DNA of 39,006 bases from an uncultured Flavobacteriales bacterium (GCA_938009745.1 CALLII010000044.1:1-39006); one strand, 5' to 3'. Counted from the stretch's first letter, positions 15,271 through 23,392 are shown. Notes: generated by a model not told the origin, from the sequence alone. Made by a program: numbers and translations.

Positions 15271-16162
15271 ATTCGTCTTTTTTTAAGATTATTTTTTGCA
15301 TTTCGGCCAAATCATTAGTTGTTTTAAAAGGAACTGTAGCTTGATGAGCCTCTAAACTAGTAGGGTCTCTTGCCAAGAATCCCCTGTAATTTTCCCGGAC
15401 TAATCCTTCGTAAAATTCATCCGACTCAGTAACTATTCTAATAAAATCATCCTTGGAGTTTCCATTTTTTAATAGAATTATTTTCGAATTACCGTCAATC
15501 ATATCTACTCCATTAGTTGTCTCGGAAGCAGTTGGCTGACGGAGAAAGTAGTTCTCAAAACAGGCAATAGTAAAGTTTAAACTTCCCATATTTATATCAT
15601 CATAAAACTTATTGTCACAAAAAATTGCGTAAAACTCGTTTACAGTTATATGGTTATTTTTATATAACGAATCGGCATTTAATAGTGTTACCAATTTATC
15701 TCTGTTTATCTCAGTAATTTGAGCAAGGAAGGTATCTCCATTCGAATAGAGAAAAGCAATGATAAAGTTATTACTTGTTATCTCTTGGTTGAGTTGAAAA
15801 TCATTTATTCCTTCGATAAATTTACCCTTAGCATTGGTGTAAAGTCTATCGTAATATTCATCTTTCTGTAATAGTTGTGAAATAAGTGTGTCTCTAGCTC
15901 CGATCCTTAAATCTCTTGATTTAAGATAAGTAACCCCATTTGTAATTTCTAATTGAGTAGCTTGAATACCAAGTAAATCGATATATAGTTTGCTAATGTA
16001 AACCTCTATTTGAGTTTGGCTAACGCCTTCGTAGGTTGGCGGTTTATTCCCATTAATCACAAGGTTTTCGTGAACAGTTACTTCTTGTTTTTTGCAATTT
16101 GCAAGAAGAAAAACAATGCATATTAAGCCAATTGCTAATTTGCAATTAAATATTTTACTCAT
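15257..16162 (-). CDS. lipoprotein with repeated DUF1549/DUF4214-like modules
   Basis: 301 aa. The SPII signal ends at Cys23 (FLLANCKKQE). Three similar units can be read: residues 53-105 (VYISKLYIDLLGIQATQLE...LLQKDEYYDRL), about 199-252 (CFENYFLRQPTASE...VTESDEFYEGL) and 256-300 (RENYRGFLARDPTSLE...ILKKDEYAGF). Each has Y-x-x-x-L/F, a G/R-x-P/A-T/S turn, a glutamate three to four residues later and a closing (K/S)DE(Y/F). It is the first gene of the reverse operon running down to about 11955. The modules match the pattern of the DUF1549 start ('YIDLLGR-P-T...E') and of DUF4214. The enzymatic role is unknown; a structural part of an exported complex is inferred from the neighbours. Confidence 0.7.
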   Translation of the reverse strand: MSKIFNCKLAIGLICIVFLLANCKKQEVTVHENLVINGNKPPTYEGVSQTQIEVYISKLYIDLLGIQATQLEITNGVTYLKSRDLRIGARDTLISQLLQKDEYYDRLYTNAKGKFIEGINDFQLNQEITSNNFIIAFLYSNGDTFLAQITEINRDKLVTLLNADSLYKNNHITVNEFYAIFCDNKFYDDINMGSLNFTIACFENYFLRQPTASETTNGVDMIDGNSKIILLKNGNSKDDFIRIVTESDEFYEGLVRENYRGFLARDPTSLEAHQATVPFKTTNDLAEMQKIILKKDEYAGF

Positions 16163-16246
16163 AATTCATGTTTTGGACTCCATAATATACGTATTTATGC
16201 GAAATTTAGTTTAATGGCCTACGTATTTTTTGTCCATTATATTGGT

Positions 16247-16254
16247 TAACTTTG
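16247..16254 (+). promoter_or_regulatory. putative -7 promoter element before the 36-aa ORF and MBL-fold operon
   Basis: An exact TAnnTTTG match (TAACTTTG) 18 bases before the ATG at 16273, in the divergent intergenic region. A TTG at 16230-16232 lies 14 bases upstream, shorter than the usual -33/-7 spacing. It would serve the run 16273-18271. Confidence 0.45.
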
Positions 16255-16272
16255 TAGTTCAAAACAGCTAAA

Positions 16273-16383
16273 ATGAAACAACTGAAACAAAAATGGGCGG
16301 AGTTTAAGCCTTATTTTATTGATGTTTGGCAGTATCTTTTGATTATTGTAATTTTCATTATAGCGGCAATTTTTATATTATAA
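16273..16383 (+). CDS. 36-aa single-span membrane peptide
   Basis: Read by eye: ATG at 16273-16275, TAA at 16381-16383. A basic, aromatic N-terminus (MKQLKQKWAEFKPYFIDVWQ) precedes one 16-residue hydrophobic span (YLLIIVIFIIAAIFIL) that reaches the C-terminus. It begins 18 bases after a TAnnTTTG element and ends 16 bases before the start of the metallo-hydrolase gene, so it should be the first cistron of that transcript. The N-in, tail-anchored layout is sensible for a small inner-membrane protein. No family is recognised; the alternative is that it is a chance ORF in the leader. Confidence 0.6.
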   Translation: MKQLKQKWAEFKPYFIDVWQYLLIIVIFIIAAIFIL

Positions 16384-16399
16384 AAGTTATTTAAAATAG

Positions 16400-17044
16400 A
16401 TGATATCAATTAAAAAATTCACTTTCAATCCATTTCAAGAAAACACCTATGTTTTGTTTGATAAAACTAAGGAATGTGTAATTATAGACCCAGGTTGTTA
16501 CGAACCTCATGAAGAAGAAGAATTAGATAAGTTCATTACGGATAACGCCTTAAAACCAGTTAAACTTATTTCTACTCACAGTCATATTGATCATGTGCTT
16601 GGGAATAAATTTGTAATGGAAAAGTATGGTGTAAATTTACATGTTCATGCTAAGGATTTAGATACTTTGATGGCAGTAGTAACTTATGCAGCTAGCTATG
16701 GATTTATGGAATATAAACCATGCGCAGAGCCTACTAATTTTATAAAAGAAGGAGAGCCTTTAACTTTTGGAGACTCTAAACTAGAAGTAAGATTTGTACC
16801 AGGTCATGCACCAGGACATGTTGTATTTATAGCAAAAGAGGAGAAGTTTGTAGTTAATGGCGATTGCCTTTTCCATGGAAGTATTGGACGTACAGATTTA
16901 CCAGGAGGAGATCATGAGACTTTATTGGAGAGCATTAGGCAACAGCTTTTTACTTTGCCAGATGAAATGGTGGTATATTGTGGCCATGGACCAGAAACCC
17001 AGATAGGTTTCGAAAAACAAAATAATCCATTTTTAAATTCGTAG
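16400..17044 (+). CDS. metallo-beta-lactamase-fold hydrolase (glyoxalase II-like)
   Basis: 214 aa, a complete single-domain member. The metal-site motif T-H-S-H-I-D-H lies at residues 59-65 (His60, His62, Asp64, His65), followed by the second-site histidine in VPGHAPGHVVF, the aspartate in NGDCLFHGSIGRTD, and the final histidine in VVYCGHGPET. This is the glyoxalase-II/YcbL-type arrangement of small MBL hydrolases, which cleave thioesters such as S-lactoylglutathione; the long C-terminal substrate domain of true GloB is absent, so the natural substrate is not assignable. No signal peptide is present, so it is cytoplasmic. hflX starts 9 bases downstream, and the two are probably one operon. 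Confidence 0.88.
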   Translation: MISIKKFTFNPFQENTYVLFDKTKECVIIDPGCYEPHEEEELDKFITDNALKPVKLISTHSHIDHVLGNKFVMEKYGVNLHVHAKDLDTLMAVVTYAASYGFMEYKPCAEPTNFIKEGEPLTFGDSKLEVRFVPGHAPGHVVFIAKEEKFVVNGDCLFHGSIGRTDLPGGDHETLLESIRQQLFTLPDEMVVYCGHGPETQIGFEKQNNPFLNS

Positions 17045-17053
17045 TAAGTAGGA

Positions 17054-18271
17054 ATGATAGAGAAAAATAAAAAAGTACAATACCACGAGGAGCTGGCAGT
17101 TTTGGTTGGAGTAATTACGCAGCAACAAAGCGAAGCAGATGTAAAGGAATACTTGGATGAATTGGCATTTTTGGCTGAAACAGCTGGTGCAATTACCCAT
17201 GGACGATTTACTCAAAAAGTAGACTATCCTAATCCTAAAACATTTGTAGGGAAAGGAAAATTGCACGAAATTCAAAAATATGTTAAATCTAACTCCATTG
17301 ATTTAGTGATTTTTGATGACGAACTATCGCCTTCGCAAATGCGAAATATTGAACGCGAATTAGAGGTTAAAATCCTTGACAGAAGTGGATTGATTTTAGA
17401 TATTTTTGCAAGCAGAGCACAAACTTCTCATGCTCGTACTCAAGTAGAGTTGGCTCAATATCAATACCTATTACCTCGATTAACAAAAATGTGGACTCAC
17501 CTCGATAGACAAAAAGGGGGAATTGGTATGAGAGGTCCTGGGGAAACAGAAATTGAAACAGATAGAAGAATTATTGGTGATAAAATAGCCTTGCTTAAAA
17601 AGAGACTAGAAAAAATTGACAAGCAAAAAAATACTCAAAGACAGAACAGAGGAAAGATGGTTCGTGTGGCTTTGGTTGGATACACCAATGTAGGTAAATC
17701 TACAATTTTGAACCTTTTGGGTAAGGAAAAAGTATTTGCAGAGAACAAGCTTTTTGCTACTTTGGATACGACCGTACGAAAGATTGTATTTCAAAACATT
17801 CCTTTTTTGTTGGCTGATACTGTTGGGTTTATAAGAAAACTACCTCACCAATTGGTGGAGTCTTTTAAATCTACTTTGGATGAAGTTCGTGAAGCAGATT
17901 TATTGCTGCATGTAGTAGATATTGCTCACCCAGTATTTGAAGATCATTACAACACAGTAAACGAAACACTAAAAGAAATTGAAGCGTTTGATAAGCCTAC
18001 AATTCTTATTTTTAATAAAATAGATGCATTTACTTACGTAAAAAAAGATGAAGATGATTTAACTCCAGTATTAAGAGAAAATATCTCTTTAGCTGAGCTT
18101 AAGAATAGTTGGATGAATAGAATGAACGAAGAAAACTGTATTTTCATTTCGGCTAAAGGTAAATTAAACATTGAGGAATTGAGAGAGAAAATGTATGCTC
18201 AGGTAAAGAAAATTCATATTACGAGATTCCCTTATAATGATTTCTTGTATCAGAATTATGAGGAGCAGTAA
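17054..18271 (+). CDS. hflX: GTPase HflX, ribosome-associated
   Basis: 405 aa. The N-terminal HflX domain (glycine-rich GKGKLHEIQ near residue 65, then the VIFDDELSPSQMRNIE stretch and RSGLILDIFASRA) leads into a linker with GGIGMRGPGETEIETDRR, and then the GTPase domain: P-loop GYTNVGKS at 209-216, DTVGFIRKLPHQLVESFKST as G3 with switch II, and NKID as G4. The fragment ISAKG corresponds to G5. HflX splits stalled or heat-damaged 70S ribosomes using GTP. It sits 9 bases after the MBL-fold gene. The gene ends just before a nested palindromic element that can double as its terminator. Confidence 0.95.
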   Translation: MIEKNKKVQYHEELAVLVGVITQQQSEADVKEYLDELAFLAETAGAITHGRFTQKVDYPNPKTFVGKGKLHEIQKYVKSNSIDLVIFDDELSPSQMRNIERELEVKILDRSGLILDIFASRAQTSHARTQVELAQYQYLLPRLTKMWTHLDRQKGGIGMRGPGETEIETDRRIIGDKIALLKKRLEKIDKQKNTQRQNRGKMVRVALVGYTNVGKSTILNLLGKEKVFAENKLFATLDTTVRKIVFQNIPFLLADTVGFIRKLPHQLVESFKSTLDEVREADLLLHVVDIAHPVFEDHYNTVNETLKEIEAFDKPTILIFNKIDAFTYVKKDEDDLTPVLRENISLAELKNSWMNRMNEENCIFISAKGKLNIEELREKMYAQVKKIHITRFPYNDFLYQNYEEQ

Positions 18272-18284
18272 GGGTTAAGTCACC

Positions 18285-18387
18285 CTTCGATACATTTCGC
18301 CCCGAGAAATCGGGACGAAACACTCAGGGTTCATGATACTGCAAGATTGCGGGCTGAGTGTTTTTTCGAAGAAAAAATGTATCGAAG
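18285..18387. repeat. 103-bp nested palindromic element between hflX and a lipoprotein gene
   Basis: The outer arms are 13 bp and perfect (CTTCGATACATTT at 18285-18297 and its complement at 18375-18387). Inside are a hairpin CCCGA-GAAA-TCGGG (18301-18314) and a second inverted pair AAACACTCAG (18318-18327) / CTGAGTGTTT (18354-18363), the latter followed by T's. The look (TTCGATAC, ACTCAG, CGAAG) is that of dispersed palindromes seen in many Bacteroidota genomes. Only one copy was noticed in this window. It has no coding capacity of its own, and no direct repeats flank it clearly. Confidence 0.8.
18318..18366 (+). terminator. putative intrinsic terminator of hflX within the palindrome
   Basis: A 10-bp stem (AAACACTCAG / CTGAGTGTTT, 26-base loop) followed by a T6 run ends about 95 bases after the hflX stop. 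The long loop makes this weaker than the other terminators in the window. Confidence 0.5.
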
Positions 18388-18401
18388 CCCAACTTAGAAA
18401 G

Positions 18402-19199
18402 ATGAATAAACGAACTAAAATATCACTATTCCTACTAGGATTAATCCTACTCACATTCGCCTGCACAACACTTAAAACAGAACAGAAAGCTACAGAAAGC
18501 ACTTCGTTTATCTCTCAAGATAAATTGGGAAATATTTATCAAATTTCCGACATGAAAATTATCAAGTATTCCAGTAAACTGGATACTATTCAAACGAATT
18601 CGATATTTAGCAAAGGAAGAATTTCTTCTTTGGACACAAGGAACCCAATGCAACTGGTTTTGTTTTACAAACAACAACAGCAGATCGTTTTATTAGATAA
18701 TACGTTATCAGAAACGAATATCATTTCTCTTTCTAACTCTAATTTTGATTGGATAGATTTGGCCTGTTTGTCTAATCGGGACAATGCCTTTTGGTTGTAT
18801 GCTATCTCTAATCAAGAGTTATTAAAAACAGATAAAAACGGAACTATCACTAACCGATTTAAGAATATTGGTCAATTGGTAAGAAGAGACATTAACCCAA
18901 CTCAGCTTGTGGAGTATAACAACCAAGTGTATTTATTCGATCCAAGTCAAGGACTATTTATATTTGATTTATTTGGGAATTACATAAAACGAATCCAATT
19001 AGAAAATGCCGAAATAGTGAAATTTTACCAAGAAAAAGTCTTTTTTAGAGTAAAAAATGACATTTTTAGCTATAATTTGGTCAGTTTTGATAAAAGACTA
19101 GAAATGAAATCTGAAGAAGATTTTGATGATTTTGAGGTTGGCAAGAGTGGGGTTTTGGTTTTGAAAAGTAACAATATAAAAAAAACCATCACTCAATAG
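18402..19199 (+). CDS. lipoprotein, beta-propeller-like, unknown function
   Basis: 265 aa from the ATG at 18402 (MNKRTKISLFLLGLILLTFAC, SPII lipobox with Cys21). The frame is open to an ATG at 18333, but that start falls inside the palindromic repeat and precedes the lipoprotein signal, so it is rejected. The mature part is beta-rich with short repeats such as LGNIYQISDMKIIKYSSK, LVLFYKQQQQIVLLDNT, LYAISNQELLKTDKNG and QVYLFDPSQGLFIFDLFGNY, similar to propeller blades of the NHL/PQQ type. No catalytic or binding residues can be named. The gene is 14 bases after the repeat, with little room for a promoter of its own, so its transcription probably depends on the repeat region or hflX read-through. 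Confidence 0.8.
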   Translation: MNKRTKISLFLLGLILLTFACTTLKTEQKATESTSFISQDKLGNIYQISDMKIIKYSSKLDTIQTNSIFSKGRISSLDTRNPMQLVLFYKQQQQIVLLDNTLSETNIISLSNSNFDWIDLACLSNRDNAFWLYAISNQELLKTDKNGTITNRFKNIGQLVRRDINPTQLVEYNNQVYLFDPSQGLFIFDLFGNYIKRIQLENAEIVKFYQEKVFFRVKNDIFSYNLVSFDKRLEMKSEEDFDDFEVGKSGVLVLKSNNIKKTITQ

Positions 19200-19213
19200 A
19201 GGATGGCTTTTTA
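19179..19213. terminator. bidirectional terminator between the lipoprotein gene and gcdH
   Basis: An inverted pair CCATC (19186-19190) / GATGG (19202-19206) with flanking A and T runs on both sides serves both convergent genes. The forward arm lies inside the last codons of the lipoprotein gene (stop at 19199). Confidence 0.65.
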
Positions 19214-19228
19214 AAAATTAGTTTAATC

Positions 19229-20407
19229 CTATTTAAAAGCAGGAATTCCTGTAATATCCATCCCTGTGATTAACAAGTGTATATCGTGAGTACCTTCATA
19301 AGTAACTACCGATTCTAAGTTTGCCATATGACGCATGATAGAATATTCATTAGTAATTCCCATTGCTCCGTGAATCTGACGAGCTTCTCTTGCTACACCT
19401 AATGCCATAGCTACATTATTACGTTTAGCCATAGATATTTGTGCTGTAGTAGCTTTTCCCTCGTTTTTCAATTGTCCCAAACGGAAAGTTAAAAGTTGAG
19501 CTTTTGTGATTTCTGTAATCATCTCAGCCAATTTCTTTTGCATCAATTGGAAACTTGCAATTGGTTTTCCAAATTGAATTCTTTCTTTAGAATATCTAAG
19601 TGCCGAATCGTAACAATCCATTGCTGCACCAATCGCTCCCCATGCAATTCCATATCTTGCAGAATCAAGGCAACCAAGTGGTGCTCCCAATCCAGATTTG
19701 TTCGGTAATAAATTTTCTTTTGGCACTTTTACATTATCAAAAATAAGTTCTCCAGTTGCAGAGGCTCTTAATGATAATTTTCCGTGAGTTTCTGGAGTTG
19801 TAAACCCTTCCATTCCTCTTTCTACTATCAATCCGTGTATTCTTCCTTCTTCGTTTTTTGCCCAAACTACGGCAATATCACAAAAAGGAGAGTTAGAAAT
19901 CCACATTTTAGCTCCGTTCAATAAATAATGGTCGCCCATGTCTTTAAAGTTGGTAGTCATTCCGCCAGGGTTACTTCCGTGATCAGGTTCTGTTAAACCA
20001 AAACTTCCAATAAATTCACCTGTTGCCAATTTTGGTAAGTACTTCATTCTTTGCTCTTCGTTACCGTAAGCATAAATTGGGTACATCACTAATGAACTCT
20101 GTACAGATGAAGTAGAACGCAATCCACTATCACACCTTTCCAATTCTTGCATCAACAATCCGTACGATATTTGATCCAATCCTGGACCTCCGTATTGTTC
20201 TGGAATATAAGGTCCAAAACCACCAATTGCAGCCAATCCTGGAATAACTTGCTTAGGAAATTCGGCTCTTTCGTAGTAATCTTCAATTATTGGGCTTACT
20301 TCTTTTTTAATCCATTCACGGGCCGAATCACGAATCAACTTATGTTCGTCCGTTAATAAATCATCCATATTAAAGTAATCTGGGGCTTGAAATTGGTCTG
20401 TTCTCAT
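19229..20407 (-). CDS. gcdH: glutaryl-CoA dehydrogenase
   Basis: 392 aa, matching human GCDH segment by segment by recall: LRSTSSVQSSLVMYPIYAYG near residues 96-115, FGLTEPDHGSNPGG, LNGAKMWISNSPFCDIAVVWA, LSLRASATGE, GCLDSARYGIAWGAIGAA (245-262) and the catalytic glutamate Glu371 in TYEGTHDIH. Arg97 fits the glutaryl-binding arginine. The enzyme is an FAD flavoprotein that oxidises and decarboxylates glutaryl-CoA to crotonyl-CoA in lysine/tryptophan breakdown, in the cytoplasm. It is a single gene with its own promoter; a TACTTTTG element (reverse of 20433-20440) lies 26 bases before the start. Other acyl-CoA dehydrogenases are possible alternatives, but the ARYGIAWGA and EGTHDIH motifs favour GcdH. 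Confidence 0.93.
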   Translation of the reverse strand: MRTDQFQAPDYFNMDDLLTDEHKLIRDSAREWIKKEVSPIIEDYYERAEFPKQVIPGLAAIGGFGPYIPEQYGGPGLDQISYGLLMQELERCDSGLRSTSSVQSSLVMYPIYAYGNEEQRMKYLPKLATGEFIGSFGLTEPDHGSNPGGMTTNFKDMGDHYLLNGAKMWISNSPFCDIAVVWAKNEEGRIHGLIVERGMEGFTTPETHGKLSLRASATGELIFDNVKVPKENLLPNKSGLGAPLGCLDSARYGIAWGAIGAAMDCYDSALRYSKERIQFGKPIASFQLMQKKLAEMITEITKAQLLTFRLGQLKNEGKATTAQISMAKRNNVAMALGVAREARQIHGAMGITNEYSIMRHMANLESVVTYEGTHDIHLLITGMDITGIPAFK

Positions 20408-20432
20408 TGGTTTGTTTTAACATTTAATTAAT

Positions 20433-20440
20433 CAAAAGTA
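20433..20440 (-). promoter_or_regulatory. putative -7 promoter element of gcdH
   Basis: On the reverse strand TACTTTTG is an exact TAnnTTTG match 26 bases before the gcdH ATG. No good -33 TTG is present at normal spacing. Confidence 0.4.
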
Positions 20441-20522
20441 TAAAATTAAACACTGAAATATTCAGATTAATTGGAAAGAATTTTTTACTTTACGACTTAA
20501 TACAATACAAAAACAAAAAAAT

Positions 20523-21095
20523 ATGGATTTAAGTACTATACTTGGTCTTTTCGGAGACAATGAAGTAGAAAAAGTAGGTAATCAAGCAGGGTTAGATAAA
20601 AACCAAACTTTAAGCGCTTTATCAGCTGCTTTACCAACAATATTAACAGCATTAAAAGGGAATGCTCAAAGTAAGTTAGGACAAAAGCAATTAGCTGGAG
20701 CTTTGGAAAGAGACCATGACGGAAGTTTATTGGATAACTTATCTGGATTTTTTGATAATCCACAAGCAGGAAATGGAAAAGGAATATTGAAGCACGCTTT
20801 GGGTTCTAGAAGAACTGAAGTTGAAGGAATGTTGAGTCAAAAAACTGGAGTTAGTTCTGGTTCTATGAGTAAGATTCTTGAAATTGCAGCCCCACTTGTA
20901 ATGGCTTATTTAGGAAAAGAAAAAAAGCAAAACAACACACAGTCTAACGGAATTGGAGATATGCTTTCTAATTTATTAGGAGGAAATGACTCTAATAATT
21001 CTGGAGGAATTGATATTGGTGATATCGCAAGTATGTTTATTAATAGTAAAAAAGGAGGAATCGCAGGATTTCTTGGTGGATTGTTAGGGAGATAA
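20523..21095 (+). CDS. DUF937 (YidB-like) family protein
   Basis: 190 aa. The N-terminal half is helical with the DUF937 pattern: VEKVGNQAGLDKNQTLSALSAALPTILTALKGNA, then glycine/leucine-rich helices GSLLDNLSGFFDNP. A second helical unit follows (KTGVSSGSMSKILEIAAPLVMAYLGKE, residues 113-139), then a N/S/G-rich linker (NNTQSNGIGDML...) and a glycine-rich hydrophobic end (GGIAGFLGGLLGR). No signal peptide. The function of the family is unknown. It is monocistronic: gcdH diverges from it, and a strong terminator follows at 21164. Confidence 0.88.
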   Translation: MDLSTILGLFGDNEVEKVGNQAGLDKNQTLSALSAALPTILTALKGNAQSKLGQKQLAGALERDHDGSLLDNLSGFFDNPQAGNGKGILKHALGSRRTEVEGMLSQKTGVSSGSMSKILEIAAPLVMAYLGKEKKQNNTQSNGIGDMLSNLLGGNDSNNSGGIDIGDIASMFINSKKGGIAGFLGGLLGR

Positions 21096-21163
21096 TTTAT
21101 AAAATAGTTGTCTCAGTTTCGACTTAAGTTTTAATATTAAAGCTAGAACAAACAATATAAGTT

Positions 21164-21200
21164 AAAAGCAAAAGTTGAGTAATCAGCTTTTGCTTTTTTT
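21164..21200 (+). terminator. intrinsic terminator after the DUF937 gene
   Basis: Stem AAAAGCAAAAG (21164-21174) / CTTTTGCTTTT (21187-21197) with a 12-base loop, followed by further T's (T7 run 21194-21200). Confidence 0.85.
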
Positions 21201-21295
21201 ATGTAGTAAAGCATCATAATATTTAACTTAAATCATATCAAATTTTAAATTTTTTCAGAAAACATATTAATATTAAAACTCCATTAATCGCATTA

Positions 21296-22132
21296 ATGTT
21301 AGTTAGTTGCGTTTCAGTTCTTTCTCAGAATTCAGTAGATTTCATTCTATGTAATGAGTTAAAAATGCCAGTTTCTTATGCAAATATATATTGTAAAGAA
21401 TCTGGTAAAGGAGCTTATTCTGACATGAATGGAAGAGTTAAATTTTCTAATATTTTAGAGAAAGACACTTTGGTGATCAGTTGTATTGGTTATGAAAAAC
21501 GATTGATTTTAGCCTCAGAATTAACGGATACGATTTATCTTAAAACCTATGTTAAGGAGCTGAAAGAGTTTAGGGTAAAAAGCGAATACGAACAAGAGGT
21601 AATTGGAATTAAAAGAAAGAGTTTTATAGTTTCCCATTCCGAAGGTAGGTTTGCAGGATCAGTTAACGGGATTACTTTCACTAATTCAAAAGAGTCATTC
21701 ATTGAAAACATTAGTTTATTTATCGAAAAGCCAGAGGATTCATCTAGAACACGATTTTTACTGATGATTTATTCTGTAGATGATTCAACCTGTTTTCCTA
21801 AAGAATCAATTTTAACAAATCAGTTATTTTTTGACGTTACAAAAAGGGGTTGGAGCACTATAAACCTAGACTCCTTAGATATTAGAGTAAGTGGCAATTT
21901 TTTTATTGGAATTGAATCTGTACCGAATTTTAATTTTAATGATGCACCCGAATATTTTGATTGGGTGGATAAGCCTACAGCTAAATATAGGTGTGTAACT
22001 TATTTGTTTTCGGAGATGCCAATGACTTGGATATGGGGATATTCTGGCGATAAATATTATTATGGTATTGACGGAACGGAGGATGGAGCACATAATAATT
22101 TCCCACTCATAAAGGCAACAATAAAATATTGA
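21296..22132 (+). CDS. exported carboxypeptidase-regulatory-like domain protein (start uncertain)
   Basis: 278 aa from the first ATG (21296). After the hydrophobic MLVSCVSVLSQ the mature part opens with a CarboxypepD_reg-like beta-sandwich: VDFILCNELKMPVSYANIYCKESGKGAYSDMNGRVKFSNILEKDTLVISCIGYEKR (about 14-72). The remaining 200 residues are strand-rich with YxVDD and W-G-Y-S-G-D-K-Y-Y-Y near the end; they match no family I can name. The annotated start gives a signal peptide without a basic n-region. Reading upstream in frame, K-H-I-N-I-K-T-P-L-I-A-L precedes this methionine with no stop, giving a proper signal peptide, but with only ATT as a possible start. The role may be envelope-associated; similar domains precede outer-membrane proteins. 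Confidence 0.7.
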   Translation: MLVSCVSVLSQNSVDFILCNELKMPVSYANIYCKESGKGAYSDMNGRVKFSNILEKDTLVISCIGYEKRLILASELTDTIYLKTYVKELKEFRVKSEYEQEVIGIKRKSFIVSHSEGRFAGSVNGITFTNSKESFIENISLFIEKPEDSSRTRFLLMIYSVDDSTCFPKESILTNQLFFDVTKRGWSTINLDSLDIRVSGNFFIGIESVPNFNFNDAPEYFDWVDKPTAKYRCVTYLFSEMPMTWIWGYSGDKYYYGIDGTEDGAHNNFPLIKATIKY

Positions 22133-22206
22133 TTTTGAGCTTTTATCAATTATTTTATTCAGAAAGAAAATAGTTGTAATTTTAGCCTTCAATAAAAAAG
22201 TAAAAG

Positions 22207-23370
22207 ATGGCTAATAAGATAATGGTTTTGGGTTCGGGCGAACTTGGTAAAGAATTTGTAATTGCTGCAAAGCGAATGGGGCAAACAGTAATTGCTGTAG
22301 ATAGCTATGAAAATGCACCAGCAATGCAAGTTGCAGATTTACACGAAGTAATTGATATGCTAGATGGCGAAGAGCTTGATAGAATTGTAGCCAAACACTC
22401 ACCAGATTTTATTGTTCCAGAAATTGAAGCTATTAGAACGGAGCGGTTTTATGAGTATGAGAAACAAGGAATTACAGTAGTTCCCAGTGCCAAAGCAGCA
22501 AATTATACTATGAACCGAAAGGAGATTAGGGACCTTGCGGCTATAAAATTAGGACTAAAAACAGCTTCTTATTTTTATGCAACATCTAGCGAAGAACTGA
22601 AAACTGCAGTTGACAAATTAGGAATGCCATGTGTGGTAAAACCATTGATGTCTTCTTCAGGAAAAGGACAATCAGTCATTAAAACAGAAGACGATATTGA
22701 AAAGGCATGGAAATATGCTGTACAAGGATCAAGGGGAGATTTGATTGAAGTAATTGTAGAAGAATTTGTTCCGTTTGATTCAGAAATCACTTTACTTACT
22801 GTAACTCAAAAAAACGGAAACACATTATTTTGCCCACCAATTGGACACGTTCAGGAAAGAGGAGATTACCAACAGAGTTGGCAGCCAGCTGTAGTAGACG
22901 ATTCTTTATTAGAATCTGCACAAAGAATGGCAGCTGAAGTAACTCAAGAATTAGGTGGAGCAGGAATCTGGGGAGTAGAATTTTTCTTAACCAAAGACGA
23001 AGTTTATTTTTCTGAACTATCGCCAAGGCCGCACGACACAGGAATGGTGACATTGGCTAATACTCAAAATTTTAATGAATTTGAATTGCATTTTAGAGCA
23101 ATTATGGGAATTCCAATTCCAGAGATTAAGCAATTACAAGCAGGAGTAAGTGCAGTAATTTTGGGAAGAGAACACGGAGAATATCCTGTTTATGAAGGAG
23201 TAGAAGAAGCACTTCAACAACCTTATACCGACATTAAGATTTTCGGAAAACAAGTGACTCGACCATACAGAAGAATGGCCGTAGCACTTGCATACGATAA
23301 AATAGATTGTGATATGGAAGCCTTAATTGAAAAGACTAAAGCTTTAGCTAAGATGGTGAAGGTGGATTAA
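22207..23370 (+). CDS. purT: formate-dependent phosphoribosylglycinamide formyltransferase
   Basis: 387 aa. The N-terminus [30 protein letters not shown] is the typical PurT pre-ATP-grasp start, followed by [18 protein letters not shown]. The ATP-grasp core is visible in [21 protein letters not shown] (about 138-158), [19 protein letters not shown] and [36 protein letters not shown], with the metal/ATP-binding glutamates. PurT makes formyl-GAR from GAR, formate and ATP, bypassing the folate-dependent PurN step in purine synthesis, in the cytoplasm. It stands alone, with a strong bidirectional terminator after it. purD, giving its substrate GAR, is at 36483. Confidence 0.96.
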   Translation: MANKIMVLGSGELGKEFVIAAKRMGQTVIAVDSYENAPAMQVADLHEVIDMLDGEELDRIVAKHSPDFIVPEIEAIRTERFYEYEKQGITVVPSAKAANYTMNRKEIRDLAAIKLGLKTASYFYATSSEELKTAVDKLGMPCVVKPLMSSSGKGQSVIKTEDDIEKAWKYAVQGSRGDLIEVIVEEFVPFDSEITLLTVTQKNGNTLFCPPIGHVQERGDYQQSWQPAVVDDSLLESAQRMAAEVTQELGGAGIWGVEFFLTKDEVYFSELSPRPHDTGMVTLANTQNFNEFELHFRAIMGIPIPEIKQLQAGVSAVILGREHGEYPVYEGVEEALQQPYTDIKIFGKQVTRPYRRMAVALAYDKIDCDMEALIEKTKALAKMVKVD

Positions 23371-23392
23371 ACCCAAACAGGTAGATAACAAA

